Below are positions 45,850 to 54,197 of a stretch of DNA of 64,000 bases, one piece after another. This DNA comes from Massilia sp. BSC265 (lineage in GTDB: Bacteria; Pseudomonadota; Gammaproteobacteria; Burkholderiales; Burkholderiaceae_D). Positions within the stretch are counted from its first letter, which is position 1, and every line of letters starts with the position of its first letter. The notes under the pieces were generated by a model. That model was not told the origin of the DNA, made no database searches, and saw only the letters and a program-made list of their open reading frames with translations. The stretch is from the NCBI RefSeq assembly GCF_000740675.1, contig NZ_JPXI01000042.1, positions 62,001 to 126,000 of the forward strand, read 5' to 3'. A program made the position numbers and the translations under genes.

Positions 45850-47160
45850 GTGCGTGACGCGCTGATATTCCTGGCTTTCGCCTGCATCATTCCGTTCATC
45901 TTCAAGCGGCCGGTGGTCGGCGCCATGGCGTATGCCGTGGTCAGCCTCATGAATCCGCACCGGATGACCCATGGCCCCGCCTACAGCTTCCAGTTTGCGA
46001 TGCTGCTCTGTGTGATCACCCTGGTCAGCGTCATGCTGTCGCGGGAACAGAAGAAGATCCCGCCCAGTCCCCCGGTCGTCATGCTCGGCCTGTTCTGCCT
46101 CTGGATGGTGATCACGTTCATGTTTGCGCAGGATCCGGAACGTGCCCTGGTGGTGGGGGACCGGGTCTACAAGATCATGCTGATGATCTTCATCACCTTT
46201 CTTACCGTACGCACCAAGCGCGACGTGCAGGCATTGGCGCTGGTGGTTGCCGTGTCGCTCGGCTTCTGGGGCTTCAAGGGCGGCGTCCACACCATCCTGA
46301 CGGCAGGACGCAGCAGCGTACTCGGCCCTGCCGACAGTTTCATCAGCGACAACAATACCGTGGCGCTCGCCCTGCTGGTCACGGTGCCGCTGCTGGTCTA
46401 CCAGATATCGCAGGCGCGCTCGAAACTGGGCAAGTGGTTCGCGATCGGGGTGACGCTGCTGACCGTGGTCGGGACGATCGGCTCGTACTCGCGCGGCGCC
46501 CTGGTGGGCTGCGCGGCCATGACCCTGTTCCTGTGGCTGAAGTCGTCGTCGAAACTCAAGACCGGCATCGCGATCGCGGTGGTGGCCCCGGTGATCCTGC
46601 TGTCGATGCCGGAAGAGTGGACCGGGCGCATGCAAAGCATCAACAACTACCAGGAAGACCAGTCGGCCCAGGGACGCCTGAATGCCTGGGGCTTCGCGAT
46701 CAATGTCGCCAACCAGTTCCCGCTCGGCGGCGGACCCGGCATCTTCTCGCCGGAAAGCTTCCTGAAATACGCCCCGGATCCGGAGACCTACCACGTCGCG
46801 CACAGCATCTACTTCCAGATGCTGGGCGAGCACGGCTGGTTCGGCCTGCTGTTGTTCCTGGCGATGCACGCCTGCACCTGGCGCACCGCGACGCGGGTCA
46901 TCCGGCATTGCGCGGACAAACCCGAACTGGACTGGGCGGTGAAGCTGGCGCGGATGTGCCAGGTCAGCCAGATCGGCTACCTGACGGCGGGCGCCTTCCT
47001 GACCCTGGCCTACTATGACCTGGCTTACTACATCATGGCGATCGTGGTTACGCTGGACAAGGTGCTGATCCGCTATCCGCAGCCGGACGATACGCCGCCG
47101 CTGCGCCTGCCGTTCGGGAAGCGCCGGGCGGCGCCGGCCCGCAGTCCGGCGCTCCAGTAG
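45850..47160 (+). CDS. Exosortase A-associated O-glycosylation ligase / Wzy-like polymerase
   Basis: 436 residues with about ten to eleven transmembrane helices and a large periplasmic loop in the second half, the arrangement of the Wzy_C (O-antigen ligase/polymerase) superfamily. The start RDALIFLAFACIIPFIFKRPVVGAMAYAVVSLMNPHR is typical of the exosortase A-associated family. Likely it polymerises the polysaccharide or links glycan to protein. A GTG start is preceded by AAGGA. It is convergent with the decarboxylase gene. Confidence 0.87.
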   Translation: MRDALIFLAFACIIPFIFKRPVVGAMAYAVVSLMNPHRMTHGPAYSFQFAMLLCVITLVSVMLSREQKKIPPSPPVVMLGLFCLWMVITFMFAQDPERALVVGDRVYKIMLMIFITFLTVRTKRDVQALALVVAVSLGFWGFKGGVHTILTAGRSSVLGPADSFISDNNTVALALLVTVPLLVYQISQARSKLGKWFAIGVTLLTVVGTIGSYSRGALVGCAAMTLFLWLKSSSKLKTGIAIAVVAPVILLSMPEEWTGRMQSINNYQEDQSAQGRLNAWGFAINVANQFPLGGGPGIFSPESFLKYAPDPETYHVAHSIYFQMLGEHGWFGLLLFLAMHACTWRTATRVIRHCADKPELDWAVKLARMCQVSQIGYLTAGAFLTLAYYDLAYYIMAIVVTLDKVLIRYPQPDDTPPLRLPFGKRRAAPARSPALQ

Positions 47161-47187
47161 ATATGGTCAGGTAGTCAGGGGCGGCGT

Positions 47188-48423
47188 TTAGACGAGCACT
47201 TCCAGGGCCGGGGGATGGCCCAGGAAGTTGGCCGGGCTGGCGCTGGGACCGTAGGCGCCGGACTGGAACACGACGATCAGGTCGCCTTCTTCGGCGTGGG
47301 CCAGGTCGAGCCGGTCGGCCAGGATGTCGAGCGGCGTGCACAGCGGTCCCGTCACCGATGCCGGACCGGTCTGCTCCGGCGTCATGCGGTTGCCCACGGC
47401 GACCGGATAGTTCTTGCGGATCACCTGTCCCAGGTTGCCGGAAGCGGCCAGGTGGTGGTGCATGCCGCCGTCGGTCACCAGGAACACTTCCCCGCGCGAG
47501 ACCTTGCGGTCCAGCACGCGCGCGACATAGATCCCGCATTCGCCCACCAGGTAGCGCCCCAGCTCCAGCGCCAGCCGCGCCTGCGGCAGGCTTGATTGCA
47601 GGCGCGGCAGCCAGCTTGCCAGCTGCTCGCCGATGGGCGCGATGTCGAGCCGGGACTCGCCCGGGAAATACGGAATGCCGAAACCACTGCCGATGTTCAG
47701 CTGGCGCACCGCGAGCGGGCTTTCTCCCGCCAGGCGCAGCGCCAGTTCCAGGCTTTGCGCTTGCGCCTCGACGATGGCATCGGGGCGCAGGCTCTGCGAG
47801 CCGCTGAAGATATGGAAACCCTGGAAGTCCAGGCCCAGGCTTGCTACCTGGCGCAGCAGCGCGGGCGCCTGCTCGGCATCGATGCCGAAAGGCTTGGCGC
47901 CGCCGCCCATCTTCATGCCCGAGGATTTCAGTTCGAAGTCCGGGTTGATGCGCAGCGCCACGCGCGGCGTGATCCCGAGAGCGTCGCCCAGGCGCGCCAC
48001 GCAGGCCAGCTCGCGCGCCGATTCGAGGTTCAGGCAGACCCCGGCCGCGATGCCCTGCATGAGTTCGGCCTCGGTCTTGGCCGGCCCGGCAAAGCTGATG
48101 CGGCCTGGCGTCATGCCGGCGTCCAGGGCCGTGCGCAGTTCGTTCGACGAGGCCACGTCGAGCCCGTCGACCAGCCCGGACAGGTGCTGGACCAGGGCCG
48201 GCATCGGATTGGCCTTGACCGAATAGTGCAGGCTAACCCCTTCGGGCAGCTGGGCGCGCAGCTCGCGCACTCGTGCCGTGCACAGGGCGCGGTCGTAGGC
48301 AAAGAAAGGGGTGCGGCCGACGCGCTGCGCGAGCCGGGTCAGCGGGATGCCGCCGACCTGCAGCACGCCGTCGACGACGGGAAAATGGATCTGGGGCGCG
48401 TGGCGCGGTTTGGTGTTGCTCAT
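47188..48423 (-). CDS. PLP-dependent decarboxylase, exosortase A system-associated
   Basis: 411 residues of the fold-III decarboxylase family (DAP/ornithine type). The PLP lysine is K70 in HYSVKANP, with HIFSGSQ, GSGFGIPYFPGE and the late GAYG motif. It would decarboxylate an amino acid, perhaps one carried on the ACP. The start 48423 follows the ligase gene by 8 bp. The exosortase-linked members form a set with the acyl-CoA ligase and two hydrolases; the set's product is unknown. Confidence 0.88.
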   Translation of the reverse strand: MSNTKPRHAPQIHFPVVDGVLQVGGIPLTRLAQRVGRTPFFAYDRALCTARVRELRAQLPEGVSLHYSVKANPMPALVQHLSGLVDGLDVASSNELRTALDAGMTPGRISFAGPAKTEAELMQGIAAGVCLNLESARELACVARLGDALGITPRVALRINPDFELKSSGMKMGGGAKPFGIDAEQAPALLRQVASLGLDFQGFHIFSGSQSLRPDAIVEAQAQSLELALRLAGESPLAVRQLNIGSGFGIPYFPGESRLDIAPIGEQLASWLPRLQSSLPQARLALELGRYLVGECGIYVARVLDRKVSRGEVFLVTDGGMHHHLAASGNLGQVIRKNYPVAVGNRMTPEQTGPASVTGPLCTPLDILADRLDLAHAEEGDLIVVFQSGAYGPSASPANFLGHPPALEVLV

Positions 48424-48431
48424 GTCGTTGT

Positions 48432-50006
48432 CTAGGCTTCGGTGTGCAGGTTCTGGCGCAGCAGCTTGCGGTCGATCTTGCCGTTCGGGTTGCGCGGCAG
48501 GCTGTCGCCTTGCAGTACCACCTGGGCTGGCACCATGTAGGCCGGCAGGCGGCGCCGGCATTCCGCCAGCAGGACCGCCGGATCGAGCGCGGCCGGGTCG
48601 GCGACATGCGCCACCAGCGCAATCGCCTGCCCGAGCTGGCCGTCGTCGACGCCGAACACGGCCGCCTCCAGCACCAGCCCGGTGGCCTGCACCACAGTTT
48701 CGATCTCGGTCGGGCTGATGCGGTAGCCGGACACCTTGATCATCTCGTCGCTGCGCCCGATGAAATATAAATAGCCTTCGCTGTCGCGGCGCACGGTGTC
48801 GCCCGACCAGACCGCCAGTTCCGGCAGCGGCAGGCCCGCTTCCCTGCCGGGAGCCGGCCGGAAGCGTTGGGCGGTGCGTTCCGGGTCGTTCCAGTAGCCC
48901 ATGGCCACCAGCGCGCCGCGGTGCACCAGTTCGCCCGGCTCGTCGTCGTCGCAGATGCTGCCGTCGGGACGCACCACCAGCACCTCGGCGTTCGGAATCG
49001 CCTTGCCCATCGAACCGGGCCGGCGCTCCAGTTCGGACGGCGGCAGGTAGGTCGAGCGGAAGGCTTCGGTGAGCCCGTACATCAGGAAGATCTCGGTGTG
49101 CGGCAGGCGCGCGCGCAGGGCCTCGACCGTCACGGGCGGCATGGCGCCGCCCGAATTGGTGATGAAGCGCAGGCTGCAGTCGGCCGGCCAGTCGAGGCGC
49201 GCGAGCGCGTTCCACAGCGGCGGCACCGCCGCCAGCCCGGTGATACGCTCGCGCGCCACCATGGCCACGATATCCTTCGGGAACAGGTAGTTCATCAACA
49301 CCACGCTGGCGCCGCAGCGGAAGGCCGTGGTCAGCTGGCTCAGCCCGTAGTCGAAGCTGAGCGGCAGCACCGACAGGATGCGGTCGCCGGCGCACAGGTC
49401 CAGGTAGCTGGCCACGCTGGCGGCGCCGGCAACCAGGTTACGGTGCGACAGCACCACGCCCTTGGGCGCGCCGGTGCTGCCGGAGGTATACAGGATTGCC
49501 GCCATATCGGCATCGATGCGGCGCGCCGCCATCGGGTCGAAGCCGCCGGCATCAAGCGCCGTCACGGCGTTCCAGTCCAGGGTGCGCAGCGCGCCGGCCG
49601 GGGCCGCGGCGGTATCGGCCAGCAGCACGGTTTCCAGGTCAGGGCAGGCCGCCAGCGCGGGCGCCAGGCTTGCCAAGCGGTCGGCCGTGGTGGCGAGCAG
49701 GCGCACGTTGCAGTCGGCCAGGATATAGGCCACCTGTTCCGGCTTGAGCAGCGGATTGACGGGAACGAACACGCAGCCGGCTGCGGCGGCGCCGAACATC
49801 GCCGCCACGTTCTCGATGCGCTTCTCCATATAGACGGCCACGCGCGTGCCCGGCGCCAGTCCCTGCTCGCGCAGCAGCACCGCGACCGACGCGACCAGGC
49901 CGGCCAGGTCCGCATAGGTACAGCGCCGCGCGCCGTATTCCAGTGCCGCCGCATCGGGCGTGCGCCGGGCGGCCTCGAAAATGGTGTCGTGGATCAGAGT
50001 GTTCAT
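48432..50006 (-). CDS. Acyl-CoA ligase (AMP-forming), exosortase A system-associated
   Basis: 524 residues of the ANL superfamily. The P-loop YTSGSTGAPKGVV (173-185), MYGLTEAFRSTY, the SGDTVRRDSEGYLYFIGR hinge and the C-terminal catalytic lysine in NPNGKIDRK are all present, so the enzyme should be active. It would adenylate a carboxylic or amino acid and load it onto CoA or the ACP at 60259. ATG 50006 with AAGG is preferred over the preceding TTG. It is the first gene of a two-gene leftward unit. Confidence 0.9.
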   Translation of the reverse strand: MNTLIHDTIFEAARRTPDAAALEYGARRCTYADLAGLVASVAVLLREQGLAPGTRVAVYMEKRIENVAAMFGAAAAGCVFVPVNPLLKPEQVAYILADCNVRLLATTADRLASLAPALAACPDLETVLLADTAAAPAGALRTLDWNAVTALDAGGFDPMAARRIDADMAAILYTSGSTGAPKGVVLSHRNLVAGAASVASYLDLCAGDRILSVLPLSFDYGLSQLTTAFRCGASVVLMNYLFPKDIVAMVARERITGLAAVPPLWNALARLDWPADCSLRFITNSGGAMPPVTVEALRARLPHTEIFLMYGLTEAFRSTYLPPSELERRPGSMGKAIPNAEVLVVRPDGSICDDDEPGELVHRGALVAMGYWNDPERTAQRFRPAPGREAGLPLPELAVWSGDTVRRDSEGYLYFIGRSDEMIKVSGYRISPTEIETVVQATGLVLEAAVFGVDDGQLGQAIALVAHVADPAALDPAVLLAECRRRLPAYMVPAQVVLQGDSLPRNPNGKIDRKLLRQNLHTEA

Positions 50007-50138
50007 CAATGCCTTGTTGTTCCGCCCGGCTGGACGCAGCGGGCAGGCGCCATCTTACCAGTTCACGCCAGGCAAGTCCCGGCCGCCCGGTACGCTATCC
50101 TGCGCGTTGCGCGCAGAAACGCATGTTATATTTAATGC

Positions 50139-51353
50139 ATGTCGACAATAGATCACCAGGCGCCCCCGCGCCGTGCATTGCCTTCCGTTCCCGTCCTGTC
50201 ACCGGCCTCCTTCTTCAAGCGCGGCGGCCAGCCCCTTCCCAGCCTGCTCGATGCAGGTGCGGTGCGCATGGTGACGAGCGGACGCATCGCGATCGGGCTG
50301 GCCTTGCGCGAGATGGGGATCCAGCCGGGCGACAAGGTACTGGTGCCCGCGTACCACAGCCCGTCGATGATCCCGCCGGTGCACTGGTGCGGCGCCTCCG
50401 TCGTGTTCTACCGGGTACGCCCGGACAGCACGATCGACATCGACGACATTGCCGCGAAACTCGACGGCAGCGTGAAGGCGGTCATGGCGACCCATTTCTT
50501 CGGTTTCCCCCAGGACCTGCGCAGCCTGCGCGCCCTGTGCGACGCGCACGGCGCGGGGCTGCTGGAAGACTGCGCGCACGCCTTCTTCGGCCACCATGCC
50601 GGCACCCCGGTAGGCAGTACCGGCGACTATGCGATCGGCAGCAGCATGAAGTTCTATCCGATCTACGAAGGCGGCTGCCTGGTGTCGCACCGCCGCCCCC
50701 TGAGCTTCCCGCTGCGTTCGGCCGGCCCCGGCTTCGAAGCCAAGGCCGCGCTGGCAGCACTCGAGACGGCCTTCGCCCACGGCCGACTGCAGGGGCTGCG
50801 CCTGGCGCTGTCGCTGCCGCTGCGCCTCAAGGGCGCGCTGTGGAACGCGCTCAAGTCGCGCCGGCCGGCAGGCAGCGCCGCCCCGGCGCTGGCCCCGGAT
50901 TCCTCGGACAGCAGTTTCAACTTCGACCCGCGCTGGGTCGACAAGCGTTCCTCGCTGTTCTCGCGCCTGACCGTACGCTTCGCCTCGCGCGCGCGCATCG
51001 TCGCGCTGCGCCGCCGCCACTACCTCCTGCTCCAGCAATCCCTCGACGGGCTCCCCGGCTGCCGGCCGCTGTTCCCAACGCTACCCGAGGGCGCCTGTCC
51101 GTGGATCTATCCGCTGCTGGTGGACCAGGCCGACGCGGCGGCGGCCAGCCTGCAGGCGGCCGGCGTGCCGATGGTACGCTTCGGCGCGACGCTGTGGCCC
51201 GGCGTCGATGCCGCCACCTGCGCCAACAGCGTGGCGCTGGGTCGCCAGCTGATCGGCTTCCCTTGCCACCAGGAGCTGCGCGCCGCCGAACTCGAGCGGC
51301 TGCGCGCAGCCCTGCGGCGCGCACTCGGCGCTACGGCGGCGCTGGCGGCATGA
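50139..51353 (+). CDS. DegT/DnrJ/EryC1-type aminotransferase
   Basis: 404 residues of fold-I PLP aminotransferases acting on sugars. The PLP lysine is K171 in GSSMKFYPIYEGG, and EDCAHAFFGHH holds the ring-binding Asp. Members make amino sugars on nucleotide-sugar substrates; the match to typical DegT proteins is moderate, so an unusual substrate is possible. TATATT/TTGCGC elements lie just before the ATG. Its TGA overlaps the next gene's ATG (ATGA). Confidence 0.8.
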   Translation: MSTIDHQAPPRRALPSVPVLSPASFFKRGGQPLPSLLDAGAVRMVTSGRIAIGLALREMGIQPGDKVLVPAYHSPSMIPPVHWCGASVVFYRVRPDSTIDIDDIAAKLDGSVKAVMATHFFGFPQDLRSLRALCDAHGAGLLEDCAHAFFGHHAGTPVGSTGDYAIGSSMKFYPIYEGGCLVSHRRPLSFPLRSAGPGFEAKAALAALETAFAHGRLQGLRLALSLPLRLKGALWNALKSRRPAGSAAPALAPDSSDSSFNFDPRWVDKRSSLFSRLTVRFASRARIVALRRRHYLLLQQSLDGLPGCRPLFPTLPEGACPWIYPLLVDQADAAAASLQAAGVPMVRFGATLWPGVDAATCANSVALGRQLIGFPCHQELRAAELERLRAALRRALGATAALAA

Positions 51354-52402
51354 GCTGGACCGTCGTTCCCGCCTCCCAATTCGGCGCCCACCTTCCCCGC
51401 TGGCAGGCGCTGCATGCCGACTGCGGCGGCTCGCCCCTGCTGGCGCCCGACTTCCTCGCTGCTGCGCTGGAGACGCTCGGCAGCGGCGACGAGCTGCTGG
51501 CCTGGTACGAGGAAGCGGACATCATCCGCGTCATGACCGTCGTGACGCCCGCCGGCTTCGGCCGCTGGAGCACCTTCCAGCCCTCGCAGGCGCCGGTCGG
51601 CTTCTGGCTGCAGCGCGACGCCGGCTCCCCGGAACGCTTCGTCCCGGGCCTGCTGCGCGCCCTGCCCGGCGCGGCCATGGTGCTCGGCATCACCCAATGC
51701 GATCCGATGCTGCTGCCGCGGCCGGCCGACAGCGCCGGTATGCGCACCCTCGACTACATCGAGACGGCCCGCATCAGCCTGGCGCCTGGATTCGACGCCT
51801 ACTGGAATGCGCGTGGCAAGAACCTGCGCAGCAACCTCAAAAAACAGCGCAAGCGCCTGCAGCAGGAAGGCTGTGCCACCCGCCTGCAGGTAAGCCGGGC
51901 GCCGCACGAGATGGCCGCCGCGGTGATCGATTACGGCATGCTGGAAACGCAGGGCTGGAAAGGCGCCGCCGGCAGCGCGGTGCACGCCGACGACCGGCAG
52001 GGCCGGTTTTACCGGGCCATGCTCGAAGCCTTTGCCCGGCGCGGCGCGGCGCGCGTGTACCGTTACTTCATCGGCGAACGGCTGGCGGCCATGGATTTGT
52101 GCGTCGAAGGCGGCGGCTGCGTGGTCGTGCTCAAGACAGCCTACGACGAAAGCCTCGGCGGTGCGCTGTCGCCGGCACTCCTGATGCGCGAGGAAGCCTG
52201 CCGCGACATTTTTGAAGACGGCCGCTTCGAACGGATCGAGTTCTACGGACGGGTGATGGAATGGCACCTGCGCTGGACCGACGAAATCAGGACCATGTAC
52301 CACCTGAACAGCTATCGCTGGCCGGTGCTGGCGCGCCTGCATGCGCTGGCGGCACAGCGGCGGCAGCCGGCGCAGGCTGCTGTGCCGGCCGACGCGGGAT
52401 AA
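51350..52402 (+). CDS. FemAB/BioF2-like GNAT acyltransferase
   Basis: 350 residues. The centre (GFDAYWNARGKNLRSNLKKQ, about 140-165) and WKGAAGSAVHADDRQGRFY are the CelD/BioF2-like acetyltransferase pattern. It probably acylates an amino sugar, and the coupling to the aminotransferase gene suggests that enzyme's product as acceptor (inference). It ends 16 bp before the convergent deacetylase stop. Confidence 0.8.
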   Translation: MSWTVVPASQFGAHLPRWQALHADCGGSPLLAPDFLAAALETLGSGDELLAWYEEADIIRVMTVVTPAGFGRWSTFQPSQAPVGFWLQRDAGSPERFVPGLLRALPGAAMVLGITQCDPMLLPRPADSAGMRTLDYIETARISLAPGFDAYWNARGKNLRSNLKKQRKRLQQEGCATRLQVSRAPHEMAAAVIDYGMLETQGWKGAAGSAVHADDRQGRFYRAMLEAFARRGAARVYRYFIGERLAAMDLCVEGGGCVVVLKTAYDESLGGALSPALLMREEACRDIFEDGRFERIEFYGRVMEWHLRWTDEIRTMYHLNSYRWPVLARLHALAAQRRQPAQAAVPADAG

Positions 52403-52418
52403 ACACCGCGGCGCGAGG

Positions 52419-53483
52419 CTAGCCCAGCATACGCCGTTGCAGTTCCCTGTTCTCGGGACCGGCATGCATCCCCTGCAGGCCACCGCCTACCATGTCCCGC
52501 AATTGCGACAGGCTCGCAAACTGGCCGCCCAGCTCGTCACGGAACCAGATGCAGAAGTCACGCACGGTAGTGATGAATCGCTCCAGGTCGGACGCACTGC
52601 GCACGTAAGGGGTATGCCCCACCGCCATCGACGGGCTGTGGTAAGTCAGGGTGAACACTTCGCAGCCGGCGCGGTGCAAGCTGGCCGCGAGACGCCGCAT
52701 CTCGGCGCCGCTCGCGACTTCGGGACTGAGGCGGATGCGCTCGAGTGCGCGCGAGCGCGCCATGATCCCGCCCAGGCGCGCGCGCAGTGCAAGCGGATGC
52801 TGCGCCACTTCGTACAGCTGCGGGCCGAACCTGCGCAACCAGCCGGTATAACCAGTCGTTACCGGCACTTCGAGCAGCGTGCGCTGACCGGCCTCGAAAA
52901 AATAAGGATGCTCGTCATGGTCACGGAAGTCGGGACCGCTGTCGTAGGCAAACGAGGTATAGGGCACCACGCTGGTATCGATGGCGTAGCCCAGCGACGC
53001 GATCGATTCGGCGGTATGCCGGCCAAGCCCGTAGCGGCCCGCCTTGAAGGCGAGCGGTACGTGGCCGAAGGCGTCGACGATCGCCTCGGTCAGCCTGTGC
53101 AGTTTTTCGTATTCGAGTTCGCGCGGCAGGTTGCCGCCATAGGAATTGAAACGGTTGACCTGCTCGACATGCGGCGGCGACACCCAGGGATGCAGGTGGG
53201 CGCCGATTTCGCAGCGCCCTTCCTGCATCAGGCGCCGCAGCGTGGCCGCCGAGGCCGGCGCCGTCGTGACCGGCCAGTCGCACATATAAGTTGGCACGAT
53301 GCCGAGCTGGTCGAACACGCGCTCGTGCATCAGCGGCTGGCCCGCGATCGAGGTGGTACCGACGTTGAGCCGGTCGAAAGACCGGTCCCAGGGGAATTCC
53401 TCCTCGGCATCCACGACCACGACCAGCACGGGACGCGTGCCAGGTGCAAGGCGGGCCCGCACGCGCTTGTCGTTTACCGGCAT
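52419..53483 (-). CDS. Polysaccharide deacetylase family protein
   Basis: 354 residues. The start VLVVVVDAEEEFPW has the acid residues and GAHLHPW the metal histidine positions of CE4/WalW-type deacetylases; the C-terminal TLTYHSPSM fits the second histidine motif. No signal peptide is visible. ATG 53483 has AGGA nine bases upstream; a GTG lies two codons earlier. It stands next to the aminotransferase/acyltransferase pair, so addition and removal of N-acyl groups may be balanced here. Confidence 0.8.
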   Translation of the reverse strand: MPVNDKRVRARLAPGTRPVLVVVVDAEEEFPWDRSFDRLNVGTTSIAGQPLMHERVFDQLGIVPTYMCDWPVTTAPASAATLRRLMQEGRCEIGAHLHPWVSPPHVEQVNRFNSYGGNLPRELEYEKLHRLTEAIVDAFGHVPLAFKAGRYGLGRHTAESIASLGYAIDTSVVPYTSFAYDSGPDFRDHDEHPYFFEAGQRTLLEVPVTTGYTGWLRRFGPQLYEVAQHPLALRARLGGIMARSRALERIRLSPEVASGAEMRRLAASLHRAGCEVFTLTYHSPSMAVGHTPYVRSASDLERFITTVRDFCIWFRDELGGQFASLSQLRDMVGGGLQGMHAGPENRELQRRMLG

Positions 53484-54197
53484 CGGCACCCGTCCTGTTC
53501 ATGGCCGGCATCACCCGGCAGGCCGATGGACCGTCCCGCGCCCCGGATCCCGGATCCTGCACATGCGTGCAGCACGGAACACCGATCGTTGCGTTCGCTC
53601 TCGTATCCGAAAGCATGATAGGGATAGCCTTTACCGGAAGGTGACACGTTGCTCGCCTTATGCTTGAGCGCAGCAGCCCGTGCTGCTCGCCATATTTCCA
53701 TCTTAACACATTGATGTTGTTGCTTTGCGCGCAACAAGAACAAGACTGGAACGGCAAGTGCAGCCGGCTCTGTCAATCATTCACATTTCACGTTCTGGCG
53801 TTCGTTTGCATAAAGCTCAATCATATAATTTTGTTCCTATCTTTTAATATAATGAAACATTTTGTTTTTGTTTCATCAATTATCGATGCAGGCCGAATTT
53901 ATAATCTGCAGACAGCATGATCACGCTTTGTTTTATTCGCAATTAAATACATTTACGTATATGAATTTAAATGATTTTTAGAAACTTTGATTCAGTTGCG
54001 CGACATTTTCTTGTGATTTCCTTACGACTTTTCTGGAATTACTTGACTAAATGTCTTGATCTAGATAGAACAAGCTCCATTTTTTGTTGTTTTAGGGTGG
54101 AAACCGCCTAAATATTGAACACGGAATTTAGTGAATCGGGTAAAGTAAAGTTCTCAGAGGAAAGTAAATTCCTCGACGAACATACTTGCCTATAATC
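53484..54197. other. Long intergenic region, strongly AT-rich on its right half
   Basis: 714 bp without a credible gene. The left part is GC-rich like the genome and contains an imperfect 16-bp palindrome CTGCACATGCGTGCAG (53557-53572). From about 53780 to 54180 the base composition drops sharply, with runs of A and T. At the end TATAAT (54191-54196) may be a -10 for the next gene, without a clear -35. I see no transposase, att-like repeat or RNA gene. Confidence 0.5.

Noticed and set aside
53557..53572. CTGCACATGCGTGCAG as an operator or attachment site
   Set aside because: Single imperfect palindrome without a partner repeat or nearby integrase, in GC-rich sequence where such matches are common.
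53793..53810. Sigma-54-like TGGCGTTCGTTTGCAT in the AT-rich gap before the lyase-like gene
   Set aside because: GG and GC are nine, not ten, bases apart and no matching box lies about 100 bp upstream; it is also nearly 400 bp from the gene.
53660..53920. Open frame of 86 codons in the AT-rich intergenic region
   Set aside because: No Shine-Dalgarno, no family resemblance, and its hydrophobic Phe/Ile-rich translation is what AT-rich DNA gives by chance.
54161..54177. AGTAAATTCCTCGACG before the lyase-like gene as a third PEP-CTERM box
   Set aside because: It is one base short with the dyad broken, and no sigma-54 element follows; the gene starts about 20-115 bp further on.
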